Source: Flaveria trinervia
Taxonomy: Eukaryota; Streptophyta; Magnoliopsida; Asterales; Asteraceae
NCBI GenBank assembly: GCA_025506515.1
Contig: CM046457.1
Coordinates: 45,492,445-45,556,444 of the forward strand
Direction of reading: 5' to 3'
DNA: 64,000 nucleotides
Below are positions 20,779 to 33,408 of the stretch, one piece after another. The notes under the pieces are model-generated. The model was given only the letters and a program-made list of their open reading frames with translations. It was not told the origin of the DNA and searched no databases. Position numbers and translations under genes: made by a program. Position 1 is the stretch's first letter, and each line of letters opens with the position of its first letter.

Positions 20779-22217
20779 GGTTATGTGGAATATGTGCTTC
20801 AAAAGGTCTTGAAAAGTTAGTTTTTATGGACTTTTTCATCCCATTAGGGGCTGTTTTTTGTGGTTATATGAATCCCTTATGTTTCAAGGTTTATTCTTGC
20901 ATGCTTTAGTGTAAACCTTGAATGATTTACATCAAATGGTTGATTATGTTGTTTGGACAAACCTTAAAATTTGAGTTCATGTTAGCTGAAATTTTAGGGC
21001 TAAAATAAGGGATTCATTGTTGTTCTTGGATGTTGAATATATTTCATATTATGATGCATAACATAGCTTTGGCCTTATGTGTTTGGTTTTGGTTGATTGT
21101 GATTTGTCATGTTGGTTTTGATTCATAAAAGGGTTGTAATTTTGTGTTTTGTATTTTGGGTTGTAATTTGTTTATTCATTTGGTTATGTAATAAATAGAT
21201 TAGGTGCATTTCTTTTATTAGAAAAATTGTATTAGGATATGATTTTTATAAAAGAAGATGCACAAGATGAAGACTCAAAGAAGGATACAAAAGACATGGA
21301 CACTTGAAGCTTTTGGATGTGGTCTCAAGTAGGAGTTCATGGACACATTTTGATGTGTCATCTCAACCCTTAGGAAAGACCTTATGACAACACTTGTGAT
21401 GGCAAACAAGTTTGGTCAACTTAGTGGCTATGGTTATGCACTCATGTTTGTATGTTTATGCTTGTTTGGATGATTGTTGTTTGATTGTTTGGTTGATATT
21501 TGGATATGCATTACAAACTCATTAACAAACTTAACAAGCTGAAAATTTGATGGTTCTTTATCATTAAGTGGTTAATAAAAGGTTATTAAAAGGATTAATG
21601 GTTTTAATAAAAGAGGTTTTATTAAAAGTGAACCATAGGGTACCTTGTATTTGAAAGCATGCAAATATAAGGTACATAGAGTTTTCTAAACTAAGATTAT
21701 GAAAACTATAAATTTCTTTTATTAACAAGTTTAACACCATCTTTTTGCACAACACTTGAGTCATTTGGAAACTCTTAATGGGATAAAGGTCACCTAACCA
21801 TTTTGAGGGAACTTGTGACTTGACGTAGGGATACCATATTTGTGGGATAAAGGTCACCTAACCACTTATGTTGGAAAACTCACATATGTGTGAAAGTAGG
21901 GTAACTTGATTTGCAAACCATGTTAATGGATCACTTACAATATGGTTTACAAAGGTGTTGATGGGATAAACATGCTGACTATACATATGATGTTTTAAAG
22001 TCGATCCCATACCCTAGAAGTTGCAAAAGGTTACAATTGTCAAAACGTTGACTACCTTGTTAATTTAAATAATGGGATAAAGGTCACCTAACCACTATTT
22101 AAATGTAACGTTGGATTCTGGATTTTAAAATTATGGAAGACACTTAAAAGGGGTTTTAATTATTAAAATATGAACAATATTGAAATTACTAAAATTGAAC
22201 TTTGTTATATTTTGTAG
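20779..22217 (+). other. Untranslated leader of nested Copia with 21-bp repeats
   Basis: About 1.4 kb of AT-rich non-coding sequence lies between primer site and gag. GGGATAAAGGTCACCTAACC occurs three times (21780, 21844 and 22074), with a partial fourth near 21963. The placement fits an RNA packaging or translation control region, but this is a guess. Confidence 0.6.
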
Positions 22218-23150
22218 TTGGCCACCAACAATAATGATAACAATGAAATCCCGTCCGCTCACTCACTATCACTAAGGACCATTCTCCAAAAGGAGCGTCT
22301 AAGCCATAACAACTTTATTGATTGGTTTCGCAACTTGAGAATTGTTCTCAAGAAAGAGAAATAATCATACATATTAGACGATCTGATTCCCGATCAACCT
22401 AGTGAGGATGATGAGGAGTCCTACAATAATTGGGTGAAATACACTAAGGACGCGGTCCAAGTGTCTTGCCTCATGTTGGCAAGTATGACTCCAAATCTCC
22501 AAAAGGAGTATGAACATCATGGAGCATATGACTTGATAACCCAGTTGAAGGAAATGTTCCAACAACAAGCACGGGTTGAGCGCTTCGAAATGGTTCGAGC
22601 ACTCCATGCGTGTCGTATGGATGACACCCAATATGTTTCATCTTATGTACTTAAGATGAAAAGCCATATCGACTGCCTCGAAAGGCTGAATTTTCCCGTC
22701 TCGAAAGAGTTGGCTACGGATTTGATCTCAACTCTTTGTCAAAAAGGTTTGAAAACTTTGTCATGAATTATAACATGAATGGGTGAGACAAGAACATCAG
22801 TGAGCTTCACTCTATGCTCAAAACTGCCAAGGCGGCCATGGGTAAAAGGGTTTTACCCGTTCTCATCATCAATGAAGGTGGGAACAAGAAGAGGCCTCAC
22901 CCCGCACCCAAAGCAAATGTTGCCAAGGGTAAAGGGCACGTTAGGGGAAAGGGAAAGGGAGTGGTAAGAGCGCCACCACCAAAACCAATGGAGAAGAAGC
23001 AAAAGGTTGCTTCAAATGACCCATGCTTTAAGTGTGTGGAGATTGGACATTGGGCAAGAAATTGCCCAGTCCATCTCAAAGAGTTTCAAGCAAAGAGGGA
23101 TGTCGGGCAAACCTCAGGTACAATTTTCATGATTCATATCGATCTTAATT
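22218..23150 (+). pseudogene. gag: Gag of nested Copia element
   Basis: The frame starts at a TTG (22218) where an ATG might be expected, then reads ATNNNDNNEIPSAHSLSLR and a Gag core (YILDDLIPDQPSEDD, LMLASMTPNLQKEYE, MFQQQARVERFEMV, SYVLKMKSHIDCLERL). A stop near 22362 and a frameshift near 22765 break it. The tail is Lys/Pro-rich and basic, ending in a CCHC knuckle CFKCVEIGHWARNCP at about 23027-23071. It has a single knuckle, unlike the two-knuckle Gags elsewhere in the window, and so belongs to another Copia lineage. Confidence 0.82.
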
Positions 23151-26100
23151 TAATATCCTCTAACACATGGGTATTGGATACCGGATGTGGAACTCATATT
23201 TGCAACTTATTACAGGGGTTCAAAAGAAGTAAGGACTTCAAGAAAGGGGATGTAAGCCTCTACATGGGGAATGTGGCAAAGGTTCAAGTTGAAGGCCGAG
23301 GGGACTACATCTTGAAGCTTCCAAATGGTTTGGAAGCAATTTTGAACAATATTTTGTATGCTTCTAGTTTGACTAGGAACATTATTTCTGTTGCCCAATT
23401 AAGAAAATATGGTTATGTTTTGACATTCATTGAAAATGAAATTCATGTTTCTTTAAATGGTATATTTTATTTTGAAGCTATTCCTATTAATGGTAATTAT
23501 GAATTAGTTCGTGAAAACACATTATGTGATAGCTCATTATACCAACCACCACTAAGAAACTCAAATTGGATTTGAGTGATACCTATGTTTGGCATTGCCG
23601 TCTTGGTCATATAAACAAGAAGCGCATACAAACACTTCAAAAAAATGGTCTTTTAAAAGCAAATGAATATGATTCATTCAAAGTATGTGAATCTTGTTTA
23701 CAAGGTAAAATGACTAAGGCACCTTTTAGTGGCAAGTCCGAAAGGGCAAAAGAGTTATTAGGCATCACATTCGGATGTATGTGGTCCTTTTAAGCCAATG
23801 ACTAGGTAACATATAAGATACTTCATTACCCTTACCAATGACTATAGTCGATATGGTTATGTGTACTTGTTAAGACACAAAGATGAAGCTTTTGAAATGT
23901 TCAAAATCTTCCAAAATGAAGTAGAAAATCAACTCAACAAGAAAATAAAAATTCTCTGCACCGATAGAGGAGGTGAATACCTAAGTGATGCTTTTAGAGA
24001 TCATCTTAGAAGTTGTGGTATTGTCTCATAACTATCTCCTCCTGGAACGCCACAATATAATGGCTTGTCCGAGAGGAGGAATCGAACTCTATTAGATATG
24101 GTTTGATCTATGATGGCTAGAAGCTCACTGCCTCTATCATTTTGGGGTTTCGCTTTGCTCTCTATGGCCCGTATTTTGAATATGGCCCCAACCAAGAAAG
24201 TGGAAACGACACCTTTTGAAATATGGCATGGAAGGGTTCCATCACTGTCATATTTAAAGGTATGGGGTTGTGAGGCCTATGTTAAGACTCGCACCTCAAA
24301 CAAGCTAGAAAGCCGTTCCACTAAGTGTATCTTCATTGGATATCCCAGAGATTCTATGGGATATTATTTCTATGATCCATTGGAACAAAATGAGTTTGTT
24401 GCCAAGAAGGCTAAGTTCTTTGAAGCTAAGTTCCTTACGGAAGGAACTAGCAGTAGAACTGTGGATCTTGAGGAGGATCAAGAACCACAAACCGATACAC
24501 GTTTGGTTGACACTAGCACTCATCATGAGGATGTTGAGAATGATCAAGTGGTTGATCAATATACACAAAACGTTCGCAGATCTGGTAGAATTAGTAATCC
24601 ACCTGAAAGATATAGATTTTTCTTAGATGGATGCTATGTGGTTGATTCCGATAAACCAACCACCTATCATGATGCAATGTCCAATTTGGATTATGACAAA
24701 TGGCTTGAAGCCATGAACGTAGAGATGCAATCCTTGTATGACAACCAAGTGTGGGACTTGGTTGAACCACCTCTTAACTCCAAGATAGTTGGAAGTAAGT
24801 GGGTTTCCAAGAAGAAAACCGATATGCATGGAAACTTGGATACTTATAAAGCTAGACTTGTTGCAAAAGGTTTCACTCAAACTCAAGGGTTGATTATGAT
24901 GAGACCTTCTCACGGTTGCAATGCTAAAGTCTATTAGGATATTGTTTGCCATAGCTGCTCATTATGATTACGAGATTTGGCAAATGGATGTCAAAATCGC
25001 TTTTCTAAATAGATATCTTGAGGAAGATGTCTATATGGTTCAGCCTGAAGGTTTTGTCAACTCAAAACATCCTAACAAAGTATGCAAGTTAAAGAAATCA
25101 ATCTATGGATTGAAGCAAGCATCAAGAAGTTGGAATCACCGTTTTGATGAAGAAGTAACCAAATTTGGGTTCATCAAAAATGCTGATGAAGCATGTGTAT
25201 ATAAGAAGGCTAGTGGGAGCATCACCATTTTCTTAGTATTGTATGTCGATGACATCCTACTATTTGGAAATGACATTCCAACCATGGAAGGTGTAAAAGC
25301 CTGGCTTGGAAGTTGTTTCTCCATTAAGGATCTTGGTGAAGCCGCCTATATTTTAGGAATAAAGATCTATAGGGATAGACCAAGGCGGTTGATAGGTTTG
25401 AATCAAAGTGCGTACATTGATAAGATCTTGAAAAGGTTCAAGATGGAAAAATCTAAGAAAGGTACCGTACCTATTCAAAGAGGAACGATATTGAGTAAGA
25501 CTCAATGTCCAAGCTCAAAGGAGGAGCAAGACAAAATGAAGGGAATCCCGTATGCGTCTGCTATAGGATCCATCATGTATGCGATGATATGCACTAGGCT
25601 GGACGTGTCATGCGCTTTGAGCATGACACGTCGATACCAACAAAATCCTAGAAGCAGTCATTGGATGGTTGTTAAGAACATACTTAAGTACCTAAGGAGG
25701 ACTAAAGATATGTTCCTAATCTATGGATCTGGTGAGGAGGAGCTCGTAGTAAAGGGTTACACGGATGCGAGTTTCCAAACTGATCAGGATGATTCATGAT
25801 CACAATCGGGGTACATTTTCATCTTGAATGGAGGAGCAATCTCTTGGAAGAGCTCTAAGCAAGATGTGGTGGCATTATCAACTACAGAGTCAGAATACAT
25901 TGCCGCTTCATTAGCAGCTCAAGAAGCTGCATAGTTAAAGAAGTTCATTGCCGATCTAGGGGTGGTCCCTTCCATTCAGGACCCCTTAGAAATTCTTTGT
26001 GATAACGAGGGTGCGATTGCTCAAATCAAGGCCCCGTGCACATCAGAATACTAGGCACATTGAACGAAGATTCAACTACATAAGGGATGAAGTTGAAAAG

Positions 26101-26232
26101 GGAAAGATATGTATTCATAAAGTTCACACGGATCAAAACATTGCGGATCCACTCACGAAGCTTCTTGAAAAGGCGAAGCATGAAAGTCATGCTTGTGCCA
26201 TGGGACTTCAATATTCTAATGACTGGATTTAA
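23151..26232 (+). pseudogene. pol: Pol of nested Copia element
   Basis: Protease motif WVLDTGCGTHICN is at about 23167. GAG_pre-integrase (WHCRLGHINKKRI, CESCLQGKMTKAPF) and the integrase core (KILCTDRGGEYLSD, PPGTPQYNGLSERRNRTL) follow with stops. The frame resumes at 24110 (LPLSFWGFALLSMARIL). Reverse transcriptase shows GSKWVSKKKTDMHGN, IWQMDVKIAFLN, IYGLKQASRSWN and the catalytic LYVDDILLFGND (about 25238). RNase H shows GYTDASFQTDQDD, SKQDVVALSTTESEYIA and DNEGAI, interrupted by three stops. The C-terminal frame ends at 26232 with IADPLTKLLEKAKHE. All catalytic motifs can still be recognised. Confidence 0.88.
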
Positions 26233-27002
26233 TCCTTAATTTCTGTAATGAGATATTGTAACCCTTTATTACTTGAATGAATTATTTATAATGATTCAAC
26301 TAATATTCTATTTTGCATATTTAAAATCCATGAGTAAATTGTTTACTCAGAACGTCCAAAGTTGTTCATGCTTGTGGGAACAAGTATGAAGGTAATACTA
26401 TTATGAACTTGGATTGGTAGATATTCGTATGGATGAATATAGAGCAAAAGGTTGCTGCCAAAGTTCATAGGTATTTGTGGGATGCAAATATTGGACTGAC
26501 CTGCATCTCAAATATTACTACATGGAATCTTCCTGATTGATCGTTAGTAGTTTTGAGTAAAGGCGAACATCATTTGGTATCCTCTGACCTGAGATACATA
26601 TTGGGTCTTGATATTTACCTAATATTATACTTTGACTTAGCTCTTCACTGTTCTGAAACATGGCAGTACATAAGTCTGAGTTCAGGTATGATATAAGGTA
26701 ATTGTGAGAGATGTATGTTGTCAAGATGGGATTTGTCCCTCTTATTCGTTGAGAGTAAGATGTCTAAGGCCTGATAAAGTTAAATCAATGGAGAATGATC
26801 ACTCTATGTCTCTTGAATTTAACATGACATCTGCGACAAAAGGATAAATGATTGATTCACCTAAAACATTTCAAGTATAGTACTTGAAGAAGATGATGTT
26901 ATTGAATGGCACTTAGTCATACGTATTAAGGGTAGTAAACCGTTGTTAGGCGGTATTTACTGCTTACATCAATCTTCTAAGAATCTTGTGCAAGTGGGAG
27001 AT
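26233..27002 (+). other. 3' untranslated part and polypurine tract of nested Copia
   Basis: There are no ORFs of note. The polypurine tract AAGTGGGAGAT lies directly before the 3' LTR start at 27003. Confidence 0.75.
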
Positions 27003-27970
27003 TGTTGGATCTTGTATGCCCAAGACACATACAAGATTGATGTGGTTAGTACGTTATGATCCAAGTCGGGTCATACCCAATAACAAGCAATACAAACACC
27101 AATAAATGTTTGTTTGTTGATGAGATCATACAAATAAACATCGACACCAATTTAGAAAATGGGTTTTCTAAAACATTTCTTTGTAATAGAACAACATTAT
27201 TTGGATAGTTTGTTCATGAGATATTATTTGTTTCATTATTTAAGTTGGTTAAATAATAACAAATAAAAGTGTGTTATTGTTATAAAATTAAAAGGGGTTT
27301 TAATTTTATAAAAAAACTTATGGTTGAAAGAGTGATTTTATAAAAGTTTCAAGTGGGGGGAAAACCCATTTTGATGTTGAATTCGGCCGCCCATATGGGC
27401 AATGGGAAACCTTTCTTTGTCTTGGTTTTTGCAAGACTTAACTCATTCACTAACTCAACCATAATCCCCACTTTCTCTTACACACACTTAAGCAAGAAAA
27501 CTCTCACTAGAAGAAAGCATTTTCGGATTCTACAAGGAAGAAGTGAGCTGAAATTTTCATTTTAGGCTGCATTTCAAAGAGTGCTTGGCTGAATTTTCGG
27601 ATTCTTCAAGAGAGGTTTAATCTTGGTGCTTCACTACCTAACAAGTTAGGTGTTTGCTTAAGCTTGTTGGTATACAAGCTTGAGGTCTTCTCCTTTGAAG
27701 GCTAGACATTCAAGAACACCATCTTCCTCATCTCTTCCATCTTCAACATCTTGTGCAAGAAAGGTTGTTCCTTGTACACCCTATGGTTGTTGTTTGTTTT
27801 GATAGCACACTATTTCACATATATTATTGATCCTATTCTTGGGTTTTGTTTGTGGTTTAAAATGGTGAAATTTTCAGATTACAAACAACATGTTAAACCT
27901 ATATTTCGCTGCGATTTTTCCTGTTTAAATGGTTAAACTAGCTTGGTTTTTCATGTGACAAAACCCAACA
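27003..27970 (+). repeat. 3' LTR of nested Copia element
   Basis: 968 bp, TGTTGGATCTTG to AACCCAACA, matching the 5' LTR with scattered substitutions and small indels. It is followed by target duplication GATCG. Confidence 0.93.
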
Positions 27971-30506
27971 GATCGATCTACGTTCTGGGTATCATCAATT
28001 ACGTGTTCATAATGACGATATTCCAAAAACTACTTTCTGTACTCGATATGGACATTACGAGTTCATGGTTATGCCTTTTGGGTTAACCAATGTACTTTTT
28101 GTGTTCATGGATCTCATGAATCGAGTATGTAAACCATACTTGGACAAATTCGTGATCGTGTTCATCGACAATATTCTTATCTATCCCAAGACAAAAGCCG
28201 ATCATGAGTTGCACTTGCGACAAGTTCTCGAAATTTTAAAGAAGGAACAACTATATGCCAAGTTCTCTAAGTGTGAGTTCTGGCTGGAAGAGGTCCAATT
28301 CTTAGGTCATGTGGTGAATATCCAAGGAGTACACGTCAACCTTGCTAAAATAAAAGCCGTGAAAAACTGGTGCATTCCCACGACCCCAACCGAAGTTCGT
28401 TTTTTTCTGGGTTTAGCGGTTATTACCGTAGATTTATCGAAACTTTTCGAAGATTTCTAAACCACTAACGGCGCTAACTCAAAAGAACCGACTCTTTGAA
28501 TGGGCACCCGAACAAGAAGAGGCTTTCGAGACATTGGAAAGCAAGCTGTGTAATGCTCCTATTCTAATGCTTCCCGATGGAAATGACGATTTTACCATGT
28601 ACAGTGATGCCTCTAATCAAGGTCTTGCTTGTGTTCTCATGCAATGAGGAAACGTTATAGCATACGCATCGAGACAATTGAAGGTTCATTAAGTGAATTA
28701 CACCACTCATGATCTTGAACTTGGTGTTGTGGTTTTCGCTTTGAAGATCTGGCGGCACTATCTTTATGGGACACAATGCATAGTTTACACTGATCATAAG
28801 AGTCTCCAACACGTGTTCACCCAAATGGATCTCAACATGAGACAAAGACGTTGGATCGAGCTGATTAGCGACTACGACTGTGACATTCGCTATCACCCTA
28901 GGAAGGTGAATGTTGTCGCCGACCCGCTGAGTCGCAAGATCCATAACAAGACCATCTCGCTCCAAGAAATCTGAGATCGAAGGCAGTGGTTTGACACGTT
29001 ATGGGAATTTAATACCGAGATTCATGTGGATGTTAACGAGGTTACTATCATTCTTCAAAACATAAGGATTGATAGTGATCTCGAATTATGCATTTGCGAG
29101 GCCCAACAAGCAGTGTTAACTAAGGAAGGGAAAAGGGAAATTTTGGCATTAATGTTCGGTCACAACTGGAGACAAAACAGAACGGCATGTGGTATTTCTT
29201 GAATCAACTTTGGATCCCGAATGGTGACAATCTCCGACACTTCATTATGAGCGAGGCTCATCAAACCTGATATTCTATTCATCCTGGCTTTGATAAGATG
29301 TACATGGATCTGCATGGTCAATATTGGTGGCATGGGATGAAGAAAGACATAGCTTCTTATGTTTCAAAGTGCCTCATGTGTGCAAGGGTCAAAGCCAAAC
29401 ACCAACGACCGAGTGGTTTACTTGAACAACTCGAAATCCCTATGTGGAAACGGGAGCACATATCCATGGATTTTATAACCAAGTTACCTCGTACCCCTCG
29501 TGGCCATGATAGTATATGGGTGATTGTTGACCATTTGACTAAAACGGCACATTTCATACCAATACGAGACACTTACAAAGTCTCAAGATTAGCTCATATC
29601 TACATTGACGAAATTGTGAGTCATCATGGCATGTCGTTGCACATCATATCCGACCGAGACTCTCATTTCACTTCACACTTTTGGCCGTCTATGCAAGAAC
29701 TCTTGGGCACTTAATTGGATCTAAGCATGGCTTACCATCCTCAAACGGATGGTAAAACTGAGCGAACCATCCAAACCTTGGAGGATTTGTTGCGTCTTTG
29801 TGTTCTTGACTTTGGTGGTGATTGGGATACGCATCTACCACTCACGGAATTTTCGTATAACAATAGTTATCACTCGAGTATCAAGATGGCACCATTCGAA
29901 GCACTTTATGGTCGTAAGTGTCGTTCACCGATCTGCTGGACCGACATCAGTGAAAACTTCATCACTGGTCTTGAACTTATACAAGAAACGACCAATAAAG
30001 TCTCTATAATCCGCAAGAACCTTGAAGTGGCAAGAATTCGACAAAAGAGCTAAGTCGATAAGCAACGCAAGCCATTGGAGTTCCAAGTTGGGGATATGGT
30101 TCTTCTTAAGGTTTCACCATGGAAAGGTGTTTTTCGCTTTGGAAAAAGGGTAAACTGGCTCCATGATTTATAGGACCCTTCAAAATCCTGAAAAGGATTG
30201 GGAATATGGCTTACAAACTGGAACCACCTTCCGACCTTAGTGGAGTTCATCATGTGTTCCATGTCTCAAATTTGAAAAGGTGCTTGGCTGACGAAAGTCT
30301 GCATGTTCCGTTGGAAGACATCCAGATCGATGAGTCATTACACTTTGTTGAGAAACCTATTGAACTTATGGATCGCATTATGAAATAGACTAGAACCACA
30401 ACTACCCCGCTTGTCAAGGTTTGTTGAGAGAATAAGAATGGAGCTGAATTTACTTGGGAGCGTGAAGAGCATATGAAGAAAAAATACCCGCATTTGTTCA
30501 TATAGT
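27971..30506 (+). pseudogene. pol: Gypsy reverse transcriptase (C-terminal part), RNase H and integrase
   Basis: After the Copia insertion the frame continues LRSGYHQLRV, DIPKTTFCTRYGHYEF, VMPFGLTNV, then FIDNILIY, where the catalytic FIDD has become FIDN. RNase H has MYSDASNQGLACVL and FALKIWRHYLYGTQ, with ADPLSRK near 28918. The integrase zinc region (YWWHGMKKDIASYV, CLMCARVKAKHQRP) and core (MDFITKLPRTPRGHDSIWVI, SDRDSHFTSHFW, AYHPQTDGKTERTIQ) follow. The C-terminus (HVFHVSNLKRCLADE, EFTWEREEHMKKKYP) resembles the chromodomain-like tail of plant Gypsy elements. Stops at 29713, 30051 and elsewhere break it. The FIDN change alone should abolish polymerase activity. Confidence 0.87.
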
Positions 30507-30696
30507 TTCATTCTTAATTTCGGGATGAAATTCTTTTAAGTTGGGAAGACTATGACATCTCATGCTTTTGTTAACTAAAAGTTAACTTCATTTATTCTTG
30601 TAAGGACCATTGTGGTCATTTATGGAATTTTATGGGCCTCTTATGTTTGATTCCTTTGTTAAATTACAAAATTAATGAATTGTTAGGCATAACAAA

Positions 30697-30734
<38 letters not shown>
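30697..30734 (+). repeat. (AAT)n microsatellite
   Basis: About a dozen uninterrupted AAT/ATA units lie inside the Gypsy 3' LTR. Confidence 0.9.
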
Positions 30735-30736
<2 letters not shown>

Positions 30737-31600
30737 GACAAATTATAAAATTTAACAAGTTAGTTTAAGGATAAACTTAAAGTTAATAAAGGGGGCCAAT
30801 TTGTCAATTAGAAAACTTAAAATGGAAGTTTTTTACATAAAATGTCAATTATTAAACCACTTAGGCCAAAGCTGTAAATTTGAAAACTCTAACCTTTCTC
30901 CCCCTATTAACCCGTGTTTCCGGAAGCCGAGCTCCAGCCGAGCTCTGGCGACCCCAAATGGGTATATCGGTACAAATTTGATCACCAAACCGCTCTAAAA
31001 CGTTTCATGTACATGTTTCGAACTAAAGGCACATTATAATTGTGGTAAAACACTGGTTACAAGTCGAATCAAATGTGTAACCGAACTATAATCACTTCAC
31101 ATAGTCGTTCGAGCCTTAAACATCAATAATAATGCAATTAATTCCACCAGATCGAACGTCTATCTACCTCTAATCAAATACAACTCTCAATTTCACCTGA
31201 AACAAATCCTAACATCAAATTCGAACACCACTTCATCGCGGCTCTGCACTGAAACCCAATCCTCGAACAATTTAAACCAGAATTCACATAGGGTTTTGCA
31301 TCAAGATCATCATTCGAAGCTATCCACAAGTACAATTTAATTATCTTTGGAGATTGCTCATCAAACGAACGCCTTAGGCCGCAGCTTGTTCTTCAATTGT
31401 TCTTGATAAAATCTCGAATCAAACCGGGTAATTGAACACGTCTAACCACTGTCTATACACGGGGAACAAAAGCCCCATGATTTCAGTCGCTCACAAAATC
31501 GAATTGAACTTCAATTTGGATCAAGAACGTTCTAGGGTTTATAAGGATTTGGGGGTTTTTCTTGTTTTATGTTTTAAGGACTTACACCAAGTTAAACCAA

Positions 31601-31672
31601 GGCCTCAGCCCTGGTTCACTGGTTAAGTCACTACCCCAACAACCATGAGGTCCCAGGTTCAAACCCGGGCAC
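31601..31672 (+). repeat. tRNA-like (SINE-type) module within Gypsy LTR
   Basis: The stretch starts GGCCTCAGCCCTGGTTCACT, followed by TGGTTAAG (an A-box-like segment), and ends with GGTTCAAACCCGGGC, which matches the RNA polymerase III B-box consensus GWTCRANNC. A similar module occurs in the LTR at 36261-36330. No complete tRNA cloverleaf was evident. Confidence 0.5.
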
Positions 31673-32891
31673 CCTAATGTATTTTTTAGGGCTTTTTAGC
31701 CCTCAAATTAACAATGGAAAATTTTTAATAAATATAAAAATAGTTTTTATAAACTTTAAATATTTTTATAGACACCAAATGAGTTTCTGAATTTTTATTA
31801 AATTTAAATAATTAAATAACTTTTAATAAAACCTTGGTTTATTCCTATGGATTTCGAATAATAGATAATGAATTAGTATAGGTCCAAATGTACCTTTTTT
31901 AAATCATAATCATTTTATAGTGTATATTTAAATTTAAATTTAAATTTTATTAGTTGTTACAATTGGTTTAATTTCATTTTTCAAATAAAATATAAAGGAT
32001 AAATTTTCTTTATTTAATGTAATTACAAAAAAAATCCCCAAAGTTCCACTCAAAACCCTAACTCTCGTTAAAACGTTAAACTTTTTATGGTTAAGCTTAA
32101 ATCTCATAAAAATATATATTTAGGTACCTTGTGAGGGATTACGTTGGAACGTCGTGTATTATTTCTATTAATCATAAATTATATACATATTGATCATGTG
32201 AGTATTTCTATACCCCTTTTTCTTATTTTTACACTTTGGGGTGAAACATGTTACCGTATGACTATTGCACTTGTAAAATCGTATAATCTTGTAAACACTT
32301 GGGCAATTCATCATGTTTGTCATGGTTAGTTGAACTTTAGTAATTACCATGTGATGACTATTATATGTACAATCATTAACAATTGCTATCCTGGCGACGT
32401 TATAGATCTATGGGCCTGACAAGCCTGCTTGGTTAATCCAAGTATACTTAGCTAATCGTATAATCTTGTAAATGTGTAATCTTATAAAGTGTCAAGGTTT
32501 GATTGTTACATTTGTCATACATTCCTAGATACTTTACTCACTAACTTATGACATGAATTGTCATCTTTTATATATGTATGTATGAAAACTATGGAAATCT
32601 CACCAACGTTATGTTGACCATTTATTTTTAACATGTTTCAGGAAACGCCCAAGTTTGATGCTATCTTTGAAGTTTATCCACATCTAGGATTGGACCTAGT
32701 TTAATAAACGAATTGTCTTGGATTACTTACATCTTATGTTATGTCTATTTTCATATTTGAGGCTTATGTTTGTAATGTTACATTTGAAACTTATGCTTAT
32801 AATATTTGGATTAAATAAAAGCGTTATGTGGTTGTGAACAATCTTAACCCTCACATCTCGATGATTCCGCCGTCAAGGTTGGGGTGTGACA

Positions 32892-33403
32892 GGATATACT
32901 TTGATATCATCTGGAAACCTTAGACTAAAGCAAATACTACAAAGCTAATGTTAAGGTATCTTAGATAAAATATTATCTAAGATATGGTAGTCATGACATG
33001 TTCATGACTTACCTTTTGTCACTAACTAAAGTTGGCAACTGTACTAACTGATAAGGTGTGAACAATGGAATAAAGTAAGGTCAACTACATGGATGTGGGA
33101 AAGTGCCATGTAGTATCTCAAAGATTTGCAGTGGAGTGTTAGAGAGACCATACTTATTCCACTGGTTCATAGTAGCTACTTCTGAAGGTTAACTGGCTTC
33201 GGAAGAACTTGTTCTTCTGAGGCTTCCTTGGGACTTCATACTTTGTAAGTTGTAGTCTTCATTTCTTCTAAGTGTTGAGCTTCGGAAGAGTAGAAACTTT
33301 GTCTTCGGAAGCTGAAGCTTATCTTCGGAAATTCCTTAGACTTGTCTTCGGAAGTTCAGCAGTTGTTTTCGGAAGTTCAGCAGTTGTTTTCGGAAGTTCA
33401 GCA
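32892..33403 (-). repeat. Copia LTR remnant (CTTCGGAAG family), left part
   Basis: Starting GGATATACTTTGATATCATCTGG, this matches the reverse complement of 48336-49172 closely. It carries several CTTCGGAAG-type motifs (33190-33400). The U5 end (TGCAGGATCG) is missing at the junction with the Gypsy LTR. It continues after the inserted element at 37972-38050. Confidence 0.8.
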
Positions 33404-33408
33404 GTTGT

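Larger units (their letters stand above)
19801..27970 (+). mobile_element. Nearly complete Ty1/Copia element nested in Gypsy reverse transcriptase
   Basis: The ends are TGTTGGATCTTG and AAAACCCAACA, flanked by a perfect 5-bp target duplication GATCG (19796-19800 and 27971-27975). LTRs are 963 and 968 bp and differ at about 6 of the first 206 positions by eye, implying a fairly recent insertion. The interior has a primer site, long leader, gag, pol in protease–integrase–reverse transcriptase–RNase H order, and a polypurine tract. Internal stops and frameshifts make it non-autonomous as read. Confidence 0.93.
17608..32891 (+). mobile_element. Ty3/Gypsy element, 5' truncated, split by a Copia insertion
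   Basis: Gag, protease and the start of reverse transcriptase lie at 17608-19800. The rest of reverse transcriptase, RNase H and integrase lie at 27971-30506. The 3' LTR is at 30553-32891. Removing the Copia element at 19801-27970 and one GATCG copy rejoins the reverse-transcriptase frame exactly (FSKIDLRSG). The polyprotein pattern suggests a Tekay-like lineage (inference). Multiple stops and frameshifts mark it as inactive. Confidence 0.85.
30553..32891 (+). repeat. 3' LTR of Gypsy element
   Basis: The start is TGACATCTCATGC and the end GGTTGGGGTGTGACA. A purine-rich GTTGGGAAGACTA precedes the start. The length is about 2.34 kb. It shares blocks with the LTRs of the element at 33409-37966, for example CCTGGCGACGT followed by GGGCCTGACAAGCC. 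The right flank is a Copia LTR remnant, and no 5' partner LTR was found. Confidence 0.75.
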
